Part shown: in pieces, positions 25,455-36,113 of the stretch
Position numbering within the stretch: position 1 is the first letter of the stretch
How the letters are laid out: the number at the start of each line of letters is the position of its first letter
From: Monosporascus cannonballus
Lineage: Eukaryota > Ascomycota > Sordariomycetes > Xylariales
Direction: 5' to 3'
DNA length: 64,000 bases
Assembly (NCBI GenBank): GCA_004154925.1
Contig: QJNS01000155.1
Location: forward strand, 120,609-184,608
Notes under the pieces: generated by a model
Seen by the model: only the letters and a program-made list of their open reading frames with translations
What the model was told of the DNA's origin: nothing
Databases searched by the model: none
Position numbers and translations under genes: made by a program

Positions 25455-26088
25455 ATGTCAGCCACAAAGCCATTCAACCCCTTCCGCTCCGAGCGGCTCG
25501 TCTACCGGGCCGTCGAGGACACGCCGGAAGATGAGGCTTTCATGTGTTCTATCCAGCGCGACGTAGAAGTGCAATGTGGAACTAGCTACGGCTTACTGAG
25601 GCCGGAGAGCAAGACATCCAGCAACAAGTTCAAGGAGCACATCGCCGAGAAATGCATCCTTGGCGCCATAGTCTGTCTGCCACCCCACACTGGGGGACGA
25701 AGTGGCCGGAGAGCCCATCGGGATCGTCTGTCTCAAGGCCAACCCGCCGCACTTCGCGCACCATAGGAACAGCGAAATCAGCATCAACATCGCGAGGGGG
25801 TATCAGGGGAAGGGCTACGGCGCCGAGGCGATCATGTGGTCGCTTTGGTACGGCTTCCAGATGGCCGGGCTACATCGCATCGAGATCCACGCCCTCTCAT
25901 TCAACATCACCTCCATCCGCTGGTACAAGAGATTAGGATTCAAGGAGGAGGGCAGGCTGCGAGAGCACGTGGGGCTTAATGGCGGATGACATGACGATAT
26001 CGTTTTCGGCGTGCTTGAGCATGAATGGCGAGAGATGTCGAAGGAGGCCCGAGGATACCTCGAGTATCGGCCCGACGATAGTAGTTGA
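25455..26088 (+). pseudogene. GNAT N-acetyltransferase pseudogene (frameshift and internal stop)
   Basis: The remains of a GNAT-fold acetyltransferase, which would transfer acetyl from acetyl-CoA to an amine. The reading starts at ATG 25455 (NPFRSERLVYRAVED) and runs to CILGAIVCLPP near 25680. The homologous sequence then continues one frame over (LGDEVAGEPIGIVCLKA from about 25695), but upstream of that point the new frame holds a stop. No plausible GT-AG intron joins the two. The acetyl-CoA-binding loop GYQGKGYGAEAI is preserved at about 25800. At 25987 a TGA stands where Trp is expected in NGG-W-HDD, and the frame then runs on through VFGVLEHEWREM to a stop at 26086. Two independent lesions argue for a pseudogene rather than one sequencing error. 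Confidence 0.75.
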
Positions 26089-27900
26089 GCTACCCTTTAC
26101 CACCGAGGTATATCACATCGCTGCCATCTATATATTCCGAACCAAAAACTTCTCTTTCCCAATCGAATCTGAATAATTTTCCGCCTTTATAACACGTTAC
26201 CAACTATTACGTGTGTATTGGCCAAATATCTATTATTCGATTCTCATATTTCGGCCACTAATTATGAAGGTGGCTCGGCTATTCCGGCCAGAGCGTGAGT
26301 GATTGGAGGGCCCTAATATATTATGAGGCGTCATCTGCTACTTGGAACATGTTGGAAATCCTTCCCGAATTTCTTTCCTGCTACTGTTGTTCACGCCCGG
26401 TCAATGGCATCTGCGCTGCTGCTCCGTCTGGAATCCTCAACTTTGCTACTTATGTCTCATGCGATGCGAGACTCCACTATCCGTAGTAAGCTGGCAGAGC
26501 CGGAGCCCACAAGAAATGTCCTGCCAGACCATTTTGACATCCTATATTTGTGCTAGAGACTGACAGTTCGGAGTCCTCACTTGCTTATCATTCTGGAAAT
26601 CTAGACTACATATAACATCAGAGGCTGTAGCGCAAGGTACCAGCCTACCGCTAGCTAGTGCTCTTTGTCATGTCCAAAAAGGAGCTGAGTGGAAGGCTAA
26701 GGCTTAGCTAGCGATTATTACATCACTGATGCCGCAATGGCCGTTCTGAAATTCATGGTTCCATTAATATCAGTTTTGAAATCGGGGGGGTCCTTGTTCA
26801 TAAAGAGTGGTGAGACATATACCTAAAGTAACACTCATAACATATTAACACCTTGCCGGAAATCTGAATATGGTTGGCGATTACTGCCATCAATGAAATA
26901 CGAATCAAATTCTGTCTTTCAGGCCTTCAATATAACAAATGTGTACATGAGGATTCACCTCTTATCGCTTAACATGCGTTACGGAGGCTTTGCGAAGATC
27001 GAGGTGATCTCCCGGCGTTTGATCTGAAGAACAATTCATAAACCATGTCGTCAATGTCATAAGTAATTAAGCCCATTGTCTTCCGTCGCCTAGCCTATGC
27101 TTGCCCATTATTGTCGCCTTGCTGGCTGGCATGCGATTTGGCCAGCTCGGCACGCTGACGGAAACCCATGGGGCCGGTCGGATCGTAGGGCAGACCACCC
27201 ATTGTGGAGAAGCTCCTTTTTGTTGCCGAATGGGACTGCTTAGGGGTTTGATTGATTCGTGACGGGCTTCAAGTGACTGACATGCTCGGAATAGGAAGGC
27301 CAATTGATCGGTTGGGTTACATAATATAAGTAGTCGGTCTTACTTCGTCCTCACACTCTTCAGTCAAAGAAGGCTCATCGCCACCTAGATCTCTGAGCTC
27401 TCCACACCGGCGCCTATGCGCAACGTTGACCTTGTATAATACGGGAGTCGGAGACCTTGGCGAATGGCTCCATTTCATCGTCACCAGAAGATTTAATATG
27501 TTAAGGCGTGCAGTCTGGACTGAATGGTAGTACAGTGGGAAACAGCCGGCGACAGCAGTTATGCACCGAGGTTACCACATTTTCATCCCTTCCCGGGTTG
27601 TCTTGAAAGGTTCTTCAAACATCCTTACTCAGGCTGGACTGCCTCTAGAAGGCCATAGTCAGTCTCTTCGCGTTTGAGACCTCCGGGATTAGGCGGAATG
27701 AAGGAAACCGGGAATAGGGAGGCGCACTTCGTCGTTACGCTTCTCAATTGAGGAAGTGTCTTTGGTCATACCAACTGCACCACCTCCGCCCCTCCGACAA
27801 TGTGTCTTGTTGCGGGAGCGGCAGTCTTGCCACTTAGCCCTGCCACCCCACATCTGTCGGCCTTCTCTGCTACTCAGCCATCTGCAGGTAGCTTCATCCA
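26089..27900. other. Gene-poor stretch with no recognisable feature
   Basis: Roughly 1.8 kb of moderate composition with only short frames. I found no domain, RNA gene or repeat end that I could defend. Confidence 0.45.
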
Positions 27901-29090
27901 GCTACCCCTTTGCCCCCTTCTTTGTTATCTGCAGTATGACATATAAGGCGTGACAGCGCTGTCCATATAGACGACACTCTCGACTACCAGGAACGTCCAC
28001 TGCCTCAACTACCCGTATGTCGCCAAGATGCAAAGAGTGGTTCCTGCCCACAACACAAATACCAGTCTTGACAACGAATTCATTCGAACCGAGAGACTCG
28101 GGGAGCCGAACCAATATATGTGGTAGGCCTGAGGCTTCTCTGTCGGTTGTTCGTAGTGACACCCACGGCAGTACCTACTGCAACATGTCTCGACAGAATG
28201 TAGGAAACGGTGACAAGGCTCCCACTCCATCCTCATTGCCAAATGCACCAGCCTTGAAAGGATGGCGCTCAAGCATCTCACCCATAGCTCCCCTAAGACG
28301 GAGTCTGGCGCCTTTGCGGCGCCCGAGCGGTTGAGTTCATCAAATACTTCAGACGACCTTAATCTCGTTCTCCATGAGGTCAATTGTCTCTTTGCTTCGA
28401 CATCTTTGTAAACAGCGTACCGCACGCCGGAGCCTAGGATAGTGTGCGCCAAGATTTGGAGGAAAGGATGGCTCTACCAATCTCAACTTTCCCAGTTTGC
28501 TTTGCCAGCCGCTTCGAACAATTCCTGCATCTGCTCGTGCGTTATGGAGAACTTCCTTTACGGCTAGCGACAAGTTCCTGGAGCTTCGTAATTGTAGATT
28601 CGTCCGGGGTCCCCACAGCATTGTCGAGGTTAACGTCAATTGGAGCTTGAGCCGAAGCCATTGCTCCTAAAATGGGCACGGCGATAGGAGGACATGGCAA
28701 AAGGGGGTTGCGGTTATAGGATGGTAGGGTGACAGGATGGTGTGTGGTGATAGGAAACTTTTTGGTAACAGGAGATGTTTGGGTATAAGCATCAGCACAG
28801 ACTAGAACGTCGATGAGTCTCATGGCCGTCTTGTAACATTGGTTATGCTCATTGGCAGCAGGTGATAGGAGGTGCAGGAGGATTGACTCCTGTTGGTGAG
28901 AGGACTGACAGTCACTGAGACCTCGGACATTTCCGATCATGTCGCCGCTGTCGCTGATTTTGCGCCATCTATCGGAGGCCTCAAGCTCCAAGAAGTTGTT
29001 GCGAGCGCAACGTCCGCATAGCAGGCTCGCTTTGTTCGCTGTCCCACCAGTTGAATGGGATGGGCCGCCCCCTGCCGGCGAAGTCACGGC
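27901..29090 (-). pseudogene. Eroded minus-strand coding remnant, family unknown
   Basis: Protein-like minus-strand sequence jumps between frames. One frame ends in PIDVNLDNAVGTPDEST and LQELVASRK, near 28,560-28,650. Another continues with THEQMQELFEAAGKANWE, near 28,510-28,560. A third resumes with YAVYKDVEAKRQL and further down NRSGAAKAPDSVLGE. The pieces lie in the right order for one gene but are not in one frame. I could not join all of them with consensus introns. Either this is a decayed gene or a multi-intron gene I failed to resolve. I do not recognise the family. Confidence 0.35.
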
Positions 29091-29280
29091 TGTGTGCGCC
29101 CTCTATGTCCCCTCTCCTACACATCTTTGTCTCCGCTATGCATGTCTTCAACTCCCCGGGGTTGTAATTTTCTTCACCAGATCGTCGTTGCCTAGTTATA
29201 ACCATCGGATCGCTGTTTCCAGTTTCCAGTATTGGATCGATATTCCCAGTTAGGGCGGAGTGAAAAGCATAGCACATTAT

Positions 29281-30430
29281 CTTGGGCCTCCAATGTGCTT
29301 CATCATGTTGTCATCATACTCGATCAAGACATCGTGGCGTAAGTCCTCAGTCATGGAATCAATAACGCCAGACGGCACGAACAATCTCGGCGTCTTCTAG
29401 TCATCGTTATCGCCACTAGTTTGCGTCCAGATCCAAAATAAGCGTTGTCATGCTGCCTGGACGATGCCGAACGTTTCAGTCACCTTCTTGGCCTGTGGGT
29501 AAACGCGTCTGGGGGCTGACTGGCAAAGAGCTTGCTCCTACGTCTCCGAAGGAGATGTCGGCCATCTCAAATTCCAGCGCGACAAATCGGGACCTCCTCA
29601 CGAGGCCGAATATGGAGTCGCCTCATCGGAGTATCGTTCAGACGCTGTAGTGACAGCACTCTGGCTTCACACATCATTCCCATGTTGATACATTAGAACA
29701 ATAGGCCCTAATACGGGTTCAAGCCCCCTCTGTCTCGTCCAGGATAGCCGCCATGGTATCCGCTGCGGGGTGCGTAGCCGCCTCAGGACACGTAACGGCC
29801 TCGTCCACCGTAGCAGGCCGGAAGTGGTAAGCTTCTACAGCCTCATGAGCATATGCCTTCTCCTAGCCGTATGTCGCACTTCATGAACGTCATCGGACAC
29901 AGGTGGATGAACGCGGGCTTGCCCCAGTCTATCACGTACTTGATTCTTCACTCCAAGGTGCGCCGCTGACCTACCATGCGGTGCGTTGACTCGATTCGAC
30001 TATAGGCGACAATACCCTCCATCTTGACGGCTTCTTAAGGGAATCGACGATAAGCCTCATTGGGGAGTAGGGCATAGAATCGTCCGCAAGTCATATGGGT
30101 GGGCGCCCGGCATCGAACTAGGGCGTCAGAAACTCCCTTTTGTGAGCTCTAACCTCACGGTTTTCCTTCGTCTCTGCGTATAGCATCCATGTAACTGGTA
30201 TCATTACTCAGACAGCACGTCAGTCGTTCTAACAGCCGCTGGTTCCAGTGGTATTGATGCCTCTACCGGGTGTGATGCTTCCGCTGATTTCGCAGGTGGT
30301 ATGCTTCGCGTCCATGGCCTCTTTCCACGAGGGCTCCGGTGACACGGCCACCGGACTGTTGCGAGCCGTACCTCGGCTGCTGCCCACCTAGGGTGCGTTG
30401 TCTAGATGTGGATGCTTGCCCGCCAAGTCT
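29281..30430 (-). pseudogene. Possible second eroded minus-strand remnant, Gly/Arg-rich in part
   Basis: Minus-strand frames here have a coding-like look but are broken by stops. One segment reads VIDSMTEDLRHDVLIEYDD near 29,310-29,380. Another reads VALEFEMADISFGDVGASSL near 29,510-29,580. A Gly/Tyr/Arg-rich segment, GGYAPRSGYHGGYPGRDRGG, lies near 29,730-29,790. GGQQPRYGSQQSGGRVTG lies near 30,330-30,390. Whether these belong to one gene is unknown, and no family is recognised. Confidence 0.25.
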
Positions 30431-30796
30431 ACTACATATCCGAGTACGATAGAGATTATCGACATCTGCGACGCAGAGTCTCTATGCCGAGGCTGTTATC
30501 TGCCTAGTTAGCCCTGTCTATCGGCGGGGCTGATCTCTATCATGCTTTGGATGTCCTCTTTATATAACTGGAGAGGTAGAAAGCAATCCACTTTCGCGCA
30601 AAAGAAGGACTAGAAAGATGATGTGAGCGGGCAGGGGAACGAGGGAGGGGTTCATGCAAAGAAGCCGGAGCCTATAAGTATCGCCAGCAAAGGAAACGAA
30701 ATGGGGCCACAAACATCCATATTGCAATGCTGGAGAAAAATAAACCTAGCTTGAAGGCAGGCCCGGCCAACCAAACGCGCCAAGCAAACCGATTAC

Positions 30797-33412
30797 TCAT
30801 GTGCCGGGTGAGGCATCTCCTTCTTTGTCCTTGCCCTTCTCGAGGCGCTTGTTCGCCTTGAGAACCGTCATCATCTGTTCCAGGTTGCCTCCCTCCTCCA
30901 CCAGAAGAGAGGAGCACTTATAGCAGACGCGGAGGCAGCACCACGAACAGACTTTGCGCCACGATGTATCTTCGCAACCGCAAGTCTGGCAGGCTAGTGG
31001 ATAATGATTATTCCTAGCTGGTATCATTATCTTGTGGCCTGTATAGCAGCTGTAGTTGCGCTGGCACAGTGGGCGTGCCGGCCAGACCGTGGCAGCGGGC
31101 CGTCCGCGCGTGAACTCGCGCGGGAAACGGGAAAGCGCTCCGTTGAGCTCTTTGCTGAACTCCTGCGTTTCTTCATCTTGGGGCCCTGCATTCGGCTCTT
31201 CAAGGAACTCCTTAGGCATCTCCTGGATGTCGCCGAGTGGCTGGGGGTGGAAGGCTGGCATTGGCCGGCTTCCCGATGGCCTATCTGTAGAGTCGGGCAC
31301 GGTGTCTTTTCTAGGAGGCGCCGCATCATTCATGGTCGTCACTAAACCGAACAGCTCTGGTTTCTGGACGGGCGCACTGGGGGAAGCTGGAGCTATGGTG
31401 GTGCTGGCTGGGTGAAGCGGTGATGGCGTCGGGGCCGTTCTCTGGACACTGTCAGCGACACCGCTGGACTGTGAGGCACCCATTGCCGGTAAGGTTTGTT
31501 TGTTAGTCGTGTTTTGCTGGCTACGATTATGGCTTGAGGACATAGTGGCAGAGCGCAGGTCCGCCTGGCTGCGAGCGGGGCGAACACCGACTGGCCCGGG
31601 TGAAGGCTCCTGCGCAACAGAAGAACCGGCAGCTAGCTGTCTGAGACCTTTTGCCTCATCGTTCGCTAATGCATATGTCGGCTGCGCGTCTAATTGGCGT
31701 TCTCTTGTAGCTCCCGTCGGGCCTTGTACAACAGAGTTTTCGGACTCCTTTTGGGGGGTCCCCGGTGACAACAAGAGTGGACCCGAAGACTTGACTGTCT
31801 CGGATAGAGGCAGAGGCTTTTGTACACTCAATGGCGAATATCCTCGAGTGGGAAGACCTTTCCGCGGTATGCTGGGAAGTGGTCGGAGACCGAGCTTCTG
31901 CTCAGTCTGCTGGTCTTTGGGTGCATATTCTCTGGGAGTATCCTTGGGAGCGTCTTCTACGGCAGCGCGAAAGGGTTCAGAGCCTGTCTTCGGTGGCGTG
32001 GGCAGGGCTTCCGTGGTGTTCTGGAGTCCAGCGCTCGGAGATTCCCTGAAACTATCTTTTGCAGCGAGGTTTGACTGCTCTTCAGCCGGCTTGGGCTCCT
32101 TACGTTTGCCGAAAAGTTTGAATCTGGCCATTTTGTCCTCAGATCCTGGTTGCTGCTGTGGGCGAATATTCCTCCCCGGAAGTGACGCAAACCTTGGAGG
32201 CAATATAGATGTTTTGATGTTGTTTTCCGGATGTGTTTGGGTTGGAGGAGACTGCACAGTTGTAGAACTTGCTCGAGTGGCAGTGTGGTATTTAGAAAGA
32301 GTTGAGCTAGACTCTATATTTCTACTTTGGGGAAGAGAAGATGTGATGGTGTCGTTAGCCTTCGGGGGTTGCGGCTGTGAAAGAGGTTCCTTCTGTGCAA
32401 GATATGACGGCGGTGCGATTGCGTGGTGAGAAATGGGCGCTTGGTGAGAAACGGGCGCGCGGTGAGGAACCGCTCCGTCGTAAGAAATCGTTGCATCGCG
32501 AGAGCCCCTGGATTCGCGGCCAGCCTCACTTATCAAAGGTAGGGTCAAGGGCTCCAAGTCGACGATGTTATTTGGGGGGCCTTGTTTCGCGTGGAGAGTT
32601 TCTGATGGCTTACTCTGCGCTGGTATAGTCGTCGAGCCATGCGAGACGGCCAGCCTAAGCTCTGCAACTATAATGCTCCGATCTGATTTCGAGCGAGCTC
32701 TTCTACGCCAAATTTCCCGTTTTGGAGAACCATTCGTTATTGATATAGGCGAAGATGTCAACTCTGCAGTCTGAGATGCGTCATGGCGCTGCCGCATTCT
32801 TTGAGGGGCACCGGGTCGAGCCGCCGTCTTCTGCACCGACGGCAACTGCGGCGGCTGCAGCTGCGTCTGCGCATCTCCACCCCCACCAGGCGGTAAATTA
32901 TCTTCATGCGAATTACTCGAGTACGGCATCAGGGCCTTTGTTATGTCCTTCACGTCGTTCACCCCTTTACGTCCTAGCGAATGCGACCGGTCGCTATCTT
33001 TTGTAAGGACAGTTTCTTGCGACGATCTGTGCACTGAATCCGTCGAGTCGTGTGAATACGTCGACAGCAGGCTTGAGATCGAAGATACGCGCTTCATTTT
33101 CTTCGACTTTGGAGCAGACTGACCTACCGGCCTCCTTGGGATCATGTTCTTGGGGCCCTGGGACTGCGTAGTATCAATCTTTGGTGGCAAAACTAGGAGC
33201 GGAGAATCGAAGCGGTCCGTTCTGATATTCCGACTAGAGCTCGTAGCTGTTGTAACACTGTCTTTCCTCGGGGGAAATGGTATGGAGGGCAGTTCTCTAG
33301 GAACATGCGCCGCGGAGCGATCATCCAAGCCGGGTGGAGGGGCAGGCAGCGCTTTCGAGAAACGCGACAGGCCCTTCATAGGGATCCCGAGGGTAGAGAC
33401 AGGATCCATCAT
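30797..33412 (-). CDS. Hypothetical Pro/Ser-rich protein with C-terminal cysteine cluster
   Basis: An uninterrupted 871-residue frame starting ATGATGGATCC. The first 770 residues are low-complexity and Pro/Ser/Gln/Thr-rich, with SH3-ligand-like proline runs (LPAPPPGL, RPLPSIPRKGLP) and a basic patch EIWRRRARSKSDRS near residue 235. The last 90 residues are quite different. There Cys residues appear in CQRNYSCYTGH, then CQTCGCED, then CSWCCLRVCYKCSSL, a pattern suited to binding zinc. This layout (long disordered region, short cysteine-rich end) recalls uncharacterised proteins found in Sordariomycetes; I know no function. The frame is far longer than chance allows, and its conserved-looking end supports a real gene. 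It stands between decayed genes and a RIP-mutated transposon yet appears intact. An intron-bearing alternative N-terminus is possible. Confidence 0.75.
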   Translation of the reverse strand: MMDPVSTLGIPMKGLSRFSKALPAPPPGLDDRSAAHVPRELPSIPFPPRKDSVTTATSSSRNIRTDRFDSPLLVLPPKIDTTQSQGPKNMIPRRPVGQSAPKSKKMKRVSSISSLLSTYSHDSTDSVHRSSQETVLTKDSDRSHSLGRKGVNDVKDITKALMPYSSNSHEDNLPPGGGGDAQTQLQPPQLPSVQKTAARPGAPQRMRQRHDASQTAELTSSPISITNGSPKREIWRRRARSKSDRSIIVAELRLAVSHGSTTIPAQSKPSETLHAKQGPPNNIVDLEPLTLPLISEAGRESRGSRDATISYDGAVPHRAPVSHQAPISHHAIAPPSYLAQKEPLSQPQPPKANDTITSSLPQSRNIESSSTLSKYHTATRASSTTVQSPPTQTHPENNIKTSILPPRFASLPGRNIRPQQQPGSEDKMARFKLFGKRKEPKPAEEQSNLAAKDSFRESPSAGLQNTTEALPTPPKTGSEPFRAAVEDAPKDTPREYAPKDQQTEQKLGLRPLPSIPRKGLPTRGYSPLSVQKPLPLSETVKSSGPLLLSPGTPQKESENSVVQGPTGATRERQLDAQPTYALANDEAKGLRQLAAGSSVAQEPSPGPVGVRPARSQADLRSATMSSSHNRSQQNTTNKQTLPAMGASQSSGVADSVQRTAPTPSPLHPASTTIAPASPSAPVQKPELFGLVTTMNDAAPPRKDTVPDSTDRPSGSRPMPAFHPQPLGDIQEMPKEFLEEPNAGPQDEETQEFSKELNGALSRFPREFTRGRPAATVWPARPLCQRNYSCYTGHKIMIPARNNHYPLACQTCGCEDTSWRKVCSWCCLRVCYKCSSLLVEEGGNLEQMMTVLKANKRLEKGKDKEGDASPGT

Positions 33413-34602
33413 GTATTCCGTCTTTATCGGGTGAAGTGGGCGAAAGAAGGGGCCACAACAGAGCTCTTGTCATACTCAACTAGCATCAGAGTTGGCCTGC
33501 TATTGATCCAAAACCGTTTCGTCTGATGATGTAGAGTGAAGAAAATAGCACCTAGGGCCCGCAATGGTTGCAGATATCTTCCGATATGGGTGATGTCGAT
33601 ACCCAAACCCTGCATGTATCCTCCCTGGAATGTTACTTAGAGGAACTAATAAACGTGCTAACGCAGGTACCACAACGCTGGCCGGGGTCTGCTACGATGT
33701 GACAGCTTGCTTGGCTCGGTGGATGACGAAAATCAATTTCTCTCTGCAGGGCCAAGAGGAATCATGGACAACACATGCAGTCAAATACAACTCTGGAGGC
33801 GAGCGCCTTGCAGACGTGTACCAATGCTGACGCCCTACACATGTATATAAAGTCGCGTAGATATCGAGGGCGATTAATGTTGCGTGGCTTTCGAAGTCTA
33901 CCTCGGAGCGGCAAGCCGGCTTGGGCCCCTGGAATGCGCTGATGAAACGTCTGCAGGACAGCCACACCTAGGAGGCTACCCTTATTAATGGGACTTCCCA
34001 TGTATTGAGAAGAACCATGAGCCTGTTTCAGACCGAAGGTTTAAAGACGCGATCAAATGGTAGTGCAACATCACCCCCTAATTTTCCTGGAAGAATGACT
34101 GTCGAGTTCGTGCGGACAAGCGGGCATGAACCATCGGAGAGTTAGTACTACGTAACGCAGGCTACTGTCTCAGACTCGAGCAACCGCAACGATAATCTTA
34201 CCCCCTCTCCTTCTGCGGGAATGGGACCATTAAACAAGACACGGATGTCGCTGATTGAGCTTCTCAGCCATGCGACGCTTACCCAAAGAGAATCCCCCGT
34301 ATGCGTGTACACATGCACGTTGTATGGAGCACGGGAAACGACACGTAGTTCGGGAAACTCGGTAAAATTCGGACGGGGTTTACGGAAACATGCAGCAGCA
34401 GCACGAAGTCCGCCGGACCGTTCGCAGCAAAAGGTTAAAGAGTGAAGCAGATCCACGAGAAGGGGATAATGGAAAGAATACCACATACCTGCTAATCTTC
34501 CCTAAAAGTGTGGATCGTTGGAGCTGGGAGCGGCTATTACCATATTCCCCGGAGTCTCCCCCACGAGATACCCTGGATGTCTGTGGGCCTGTGGCTCACA
34601 AC
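33413..34602. other. Spacer upstream of the 871-residue gene, up to transposon copy A
   Basis: About 1.2 kb of normal composition holding the presumed promoter of the minus-strand gene. No other gene or RNA could be supported. Confidence 0.45.
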
Positions 34603-34607
34603 CCCGG

Positions 34608-34635
34608 CAGGCGCTAGTCAAAATAAATGGCGCAC
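34608..34635 (+). repeat. Left terminal inverted repeat of copy A
   Basis: Begins CAGGCGCTAGTCAAAATAAA and pairs with the right end at 36081-36108. It is preceded by the target duplication CCCGG. Confidence 0.85.
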
Positions 34636-36080
34636 CCAACCGCCCCACCCTCCAAAATTCCATACAATTTGCATATAGCTCAAAAGACAACAAGGGTTAT
34701 TTGAGACACGATTGAGATAATGCCTTTAAAAATACTTTATATGATAAATTTAGGCGTTAATTTAATGAGCTATACGTTATCCTTTGCTACGAATGATATC
34801 CTTCTATCGCTATACTATAGATTTAAATATAAACTTTTACCGCCTTTTATTTATTATATTTCACCCCTTTTCAACTAGCCTTATAAGCTGCCGCGTATTA
34901 ATATAAAAGTTGTTCGTAATATAGAACTTAATCTTCTTAATAATACTTTCGATTAAGTTCGTTTCGAAATTATTATAAATATTTTAGATAACAATATAAT
35001 CTTTTTTTAAAATTATTACTTTATAACTTTCGAAATATAATTTATATCGCTATTCTGCTATATAATTAGGATTTTACGGCCGAAATAAAGTTTTACAAAA
35101 ACTATTGCCCGTTACATAATTTCGATATATTTAGACGAAATGATTTTTCTATAAGAATCTTTAATTTTATATTAAAAAAAGAAGATAATTACTAATTATC
35201 CGCAGTTATTAATTCTATAACATAACAAATTCTTTATTCGTAATATTTAAAGAGAAAATTATAATTAAATATTTATTAAAAGTATTATTTTTACCGGCGT
35301 TATTTCCGATTTATAGTAACGTTAGATTTAGCGACGATTTATTACGCGTTATAATTTTTAATTTTCTTTTTAACATTATTTTTATTCTTTTTCTCAAAGC
35401 CGAAATGTATTTTATTTTTAAAAACGAATTTTACGAAAACGTTTCGGTTCTTTTAATAACCGCCGGTTAGCTTTCGTTAAGTTCGTTCTACTTAGTAATT
35501 TTTAATAAAATTATTAAGTCTAGGTTTTTTCGATTCGAAATAAATATAAATCTCTAACGGCTTAAAAGCCCTTTTGAAAATATTTGTAAAATATTAAGAA
35601 TTTACTTCGATTTTTTTTGTAAAAGCCTGCTATCTTAGCCGGTAATTATTTTAAGAGTTAAATATATAATAATAAAAATAATCAATAAGCTCAATTTATA
35701 TTTCGTCGAATTTGCGCTTTCTTTTTTTTTTCGACTTAAAGCAATATATTAGGAGTATTTTTCTTTATTTAACGCCTTTCTATAATCTCGAGAATGTCGA
35801 ATATCTTAAAGATTTGGCGATTTGAAGCGCCGACGTTAAGGGTGTTATTAAGCTTTTTGACCCCTCTAATCTTAGCTTTAGTCGTATTATTAACGACATT
35901 TATTATTATTCAAAAACGAGAAAGAAATTAAAGAAATAGCATGAGAAAAAATTCACCATGATCGCGATATATCGCTCTTTATAATTATGCAAAAAGATTA
36001 TATGATCGTCATTGATATTGTTGAATTACGAAGGTTTAAAATCATCATGATTTAGGTGTATTTGGAGGCTAGTTGGAGTA

Positions 36081-36108
36081 GTGCGCTATTTATTTTGACT
36101 AGCGCCTG
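36081..36108 (-). repeat. Right terminal inverted repeat of copy A
   Basis: The reverse complement begins CAGGCGCTAGTCAAAATAAA. It is followed by the second CCCGG at 36109-36113. Confidence 0.85.
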
Positions 36109-36113
36109 CCCGG

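Larger units (their letters stand above)
34608..36108 (-). mobile_element. RIP-mutated TIR DNA transposon, copy A (uninterrupted, 1501 bp)
   Basis: Both ends carry the same inverted repeat, starting CAGGCGCTAGTC and matching over about 28 bp with one mismatch. The element is flanked by direct CCCGG copies at 34603-34607 and 36109-36113, a 5-bp target duplication. The interior is AT-rich and stop-filled, but on the minus strand it keeps protein-like segments shared with copy B, e.g. ETNLIESIIKKIKFYITNN near 34,930. I could not match these to a known transposase family. A 5-bp duplication excludes the TA of Tc1/mariner and the 8 bp of hAT elements. The strand given is that of the coding relic. 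Confidence 0.85.

Noticed and set aside
29705..29735. GGGTTCAAGCCCC resembling a tRNA T-arm
   Set aside because: No D-arm, anticodon arm or acceptor stem at the right distance; it lies inside coding-like remnant sequence.
30065..30125. tRNA-like string on the minus strand (TTCGATGCCGGGCGCCC near a GTTAGAGCTC)
   Set aside because: The T-stem does not pair properly (CCTAG against CCGGG), and no acceptor or anticodon stem can be formed.
34608..36108. Treating copy A as a MITE
   Set aside because: At 1.5 kb with a shared protein-like relic it is more likely a former coding transposon or its derivative than a short MITE.
34606..36110. Reading the inverted repeat as starting GGCAGG instead of CAGGCG
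   Set aside because: With that boundary the flanks do not match. Starting at CAGGCG gives perfect 5-bp duplications in both copies, and the extra GG comes from the palindromic CCNGG target.
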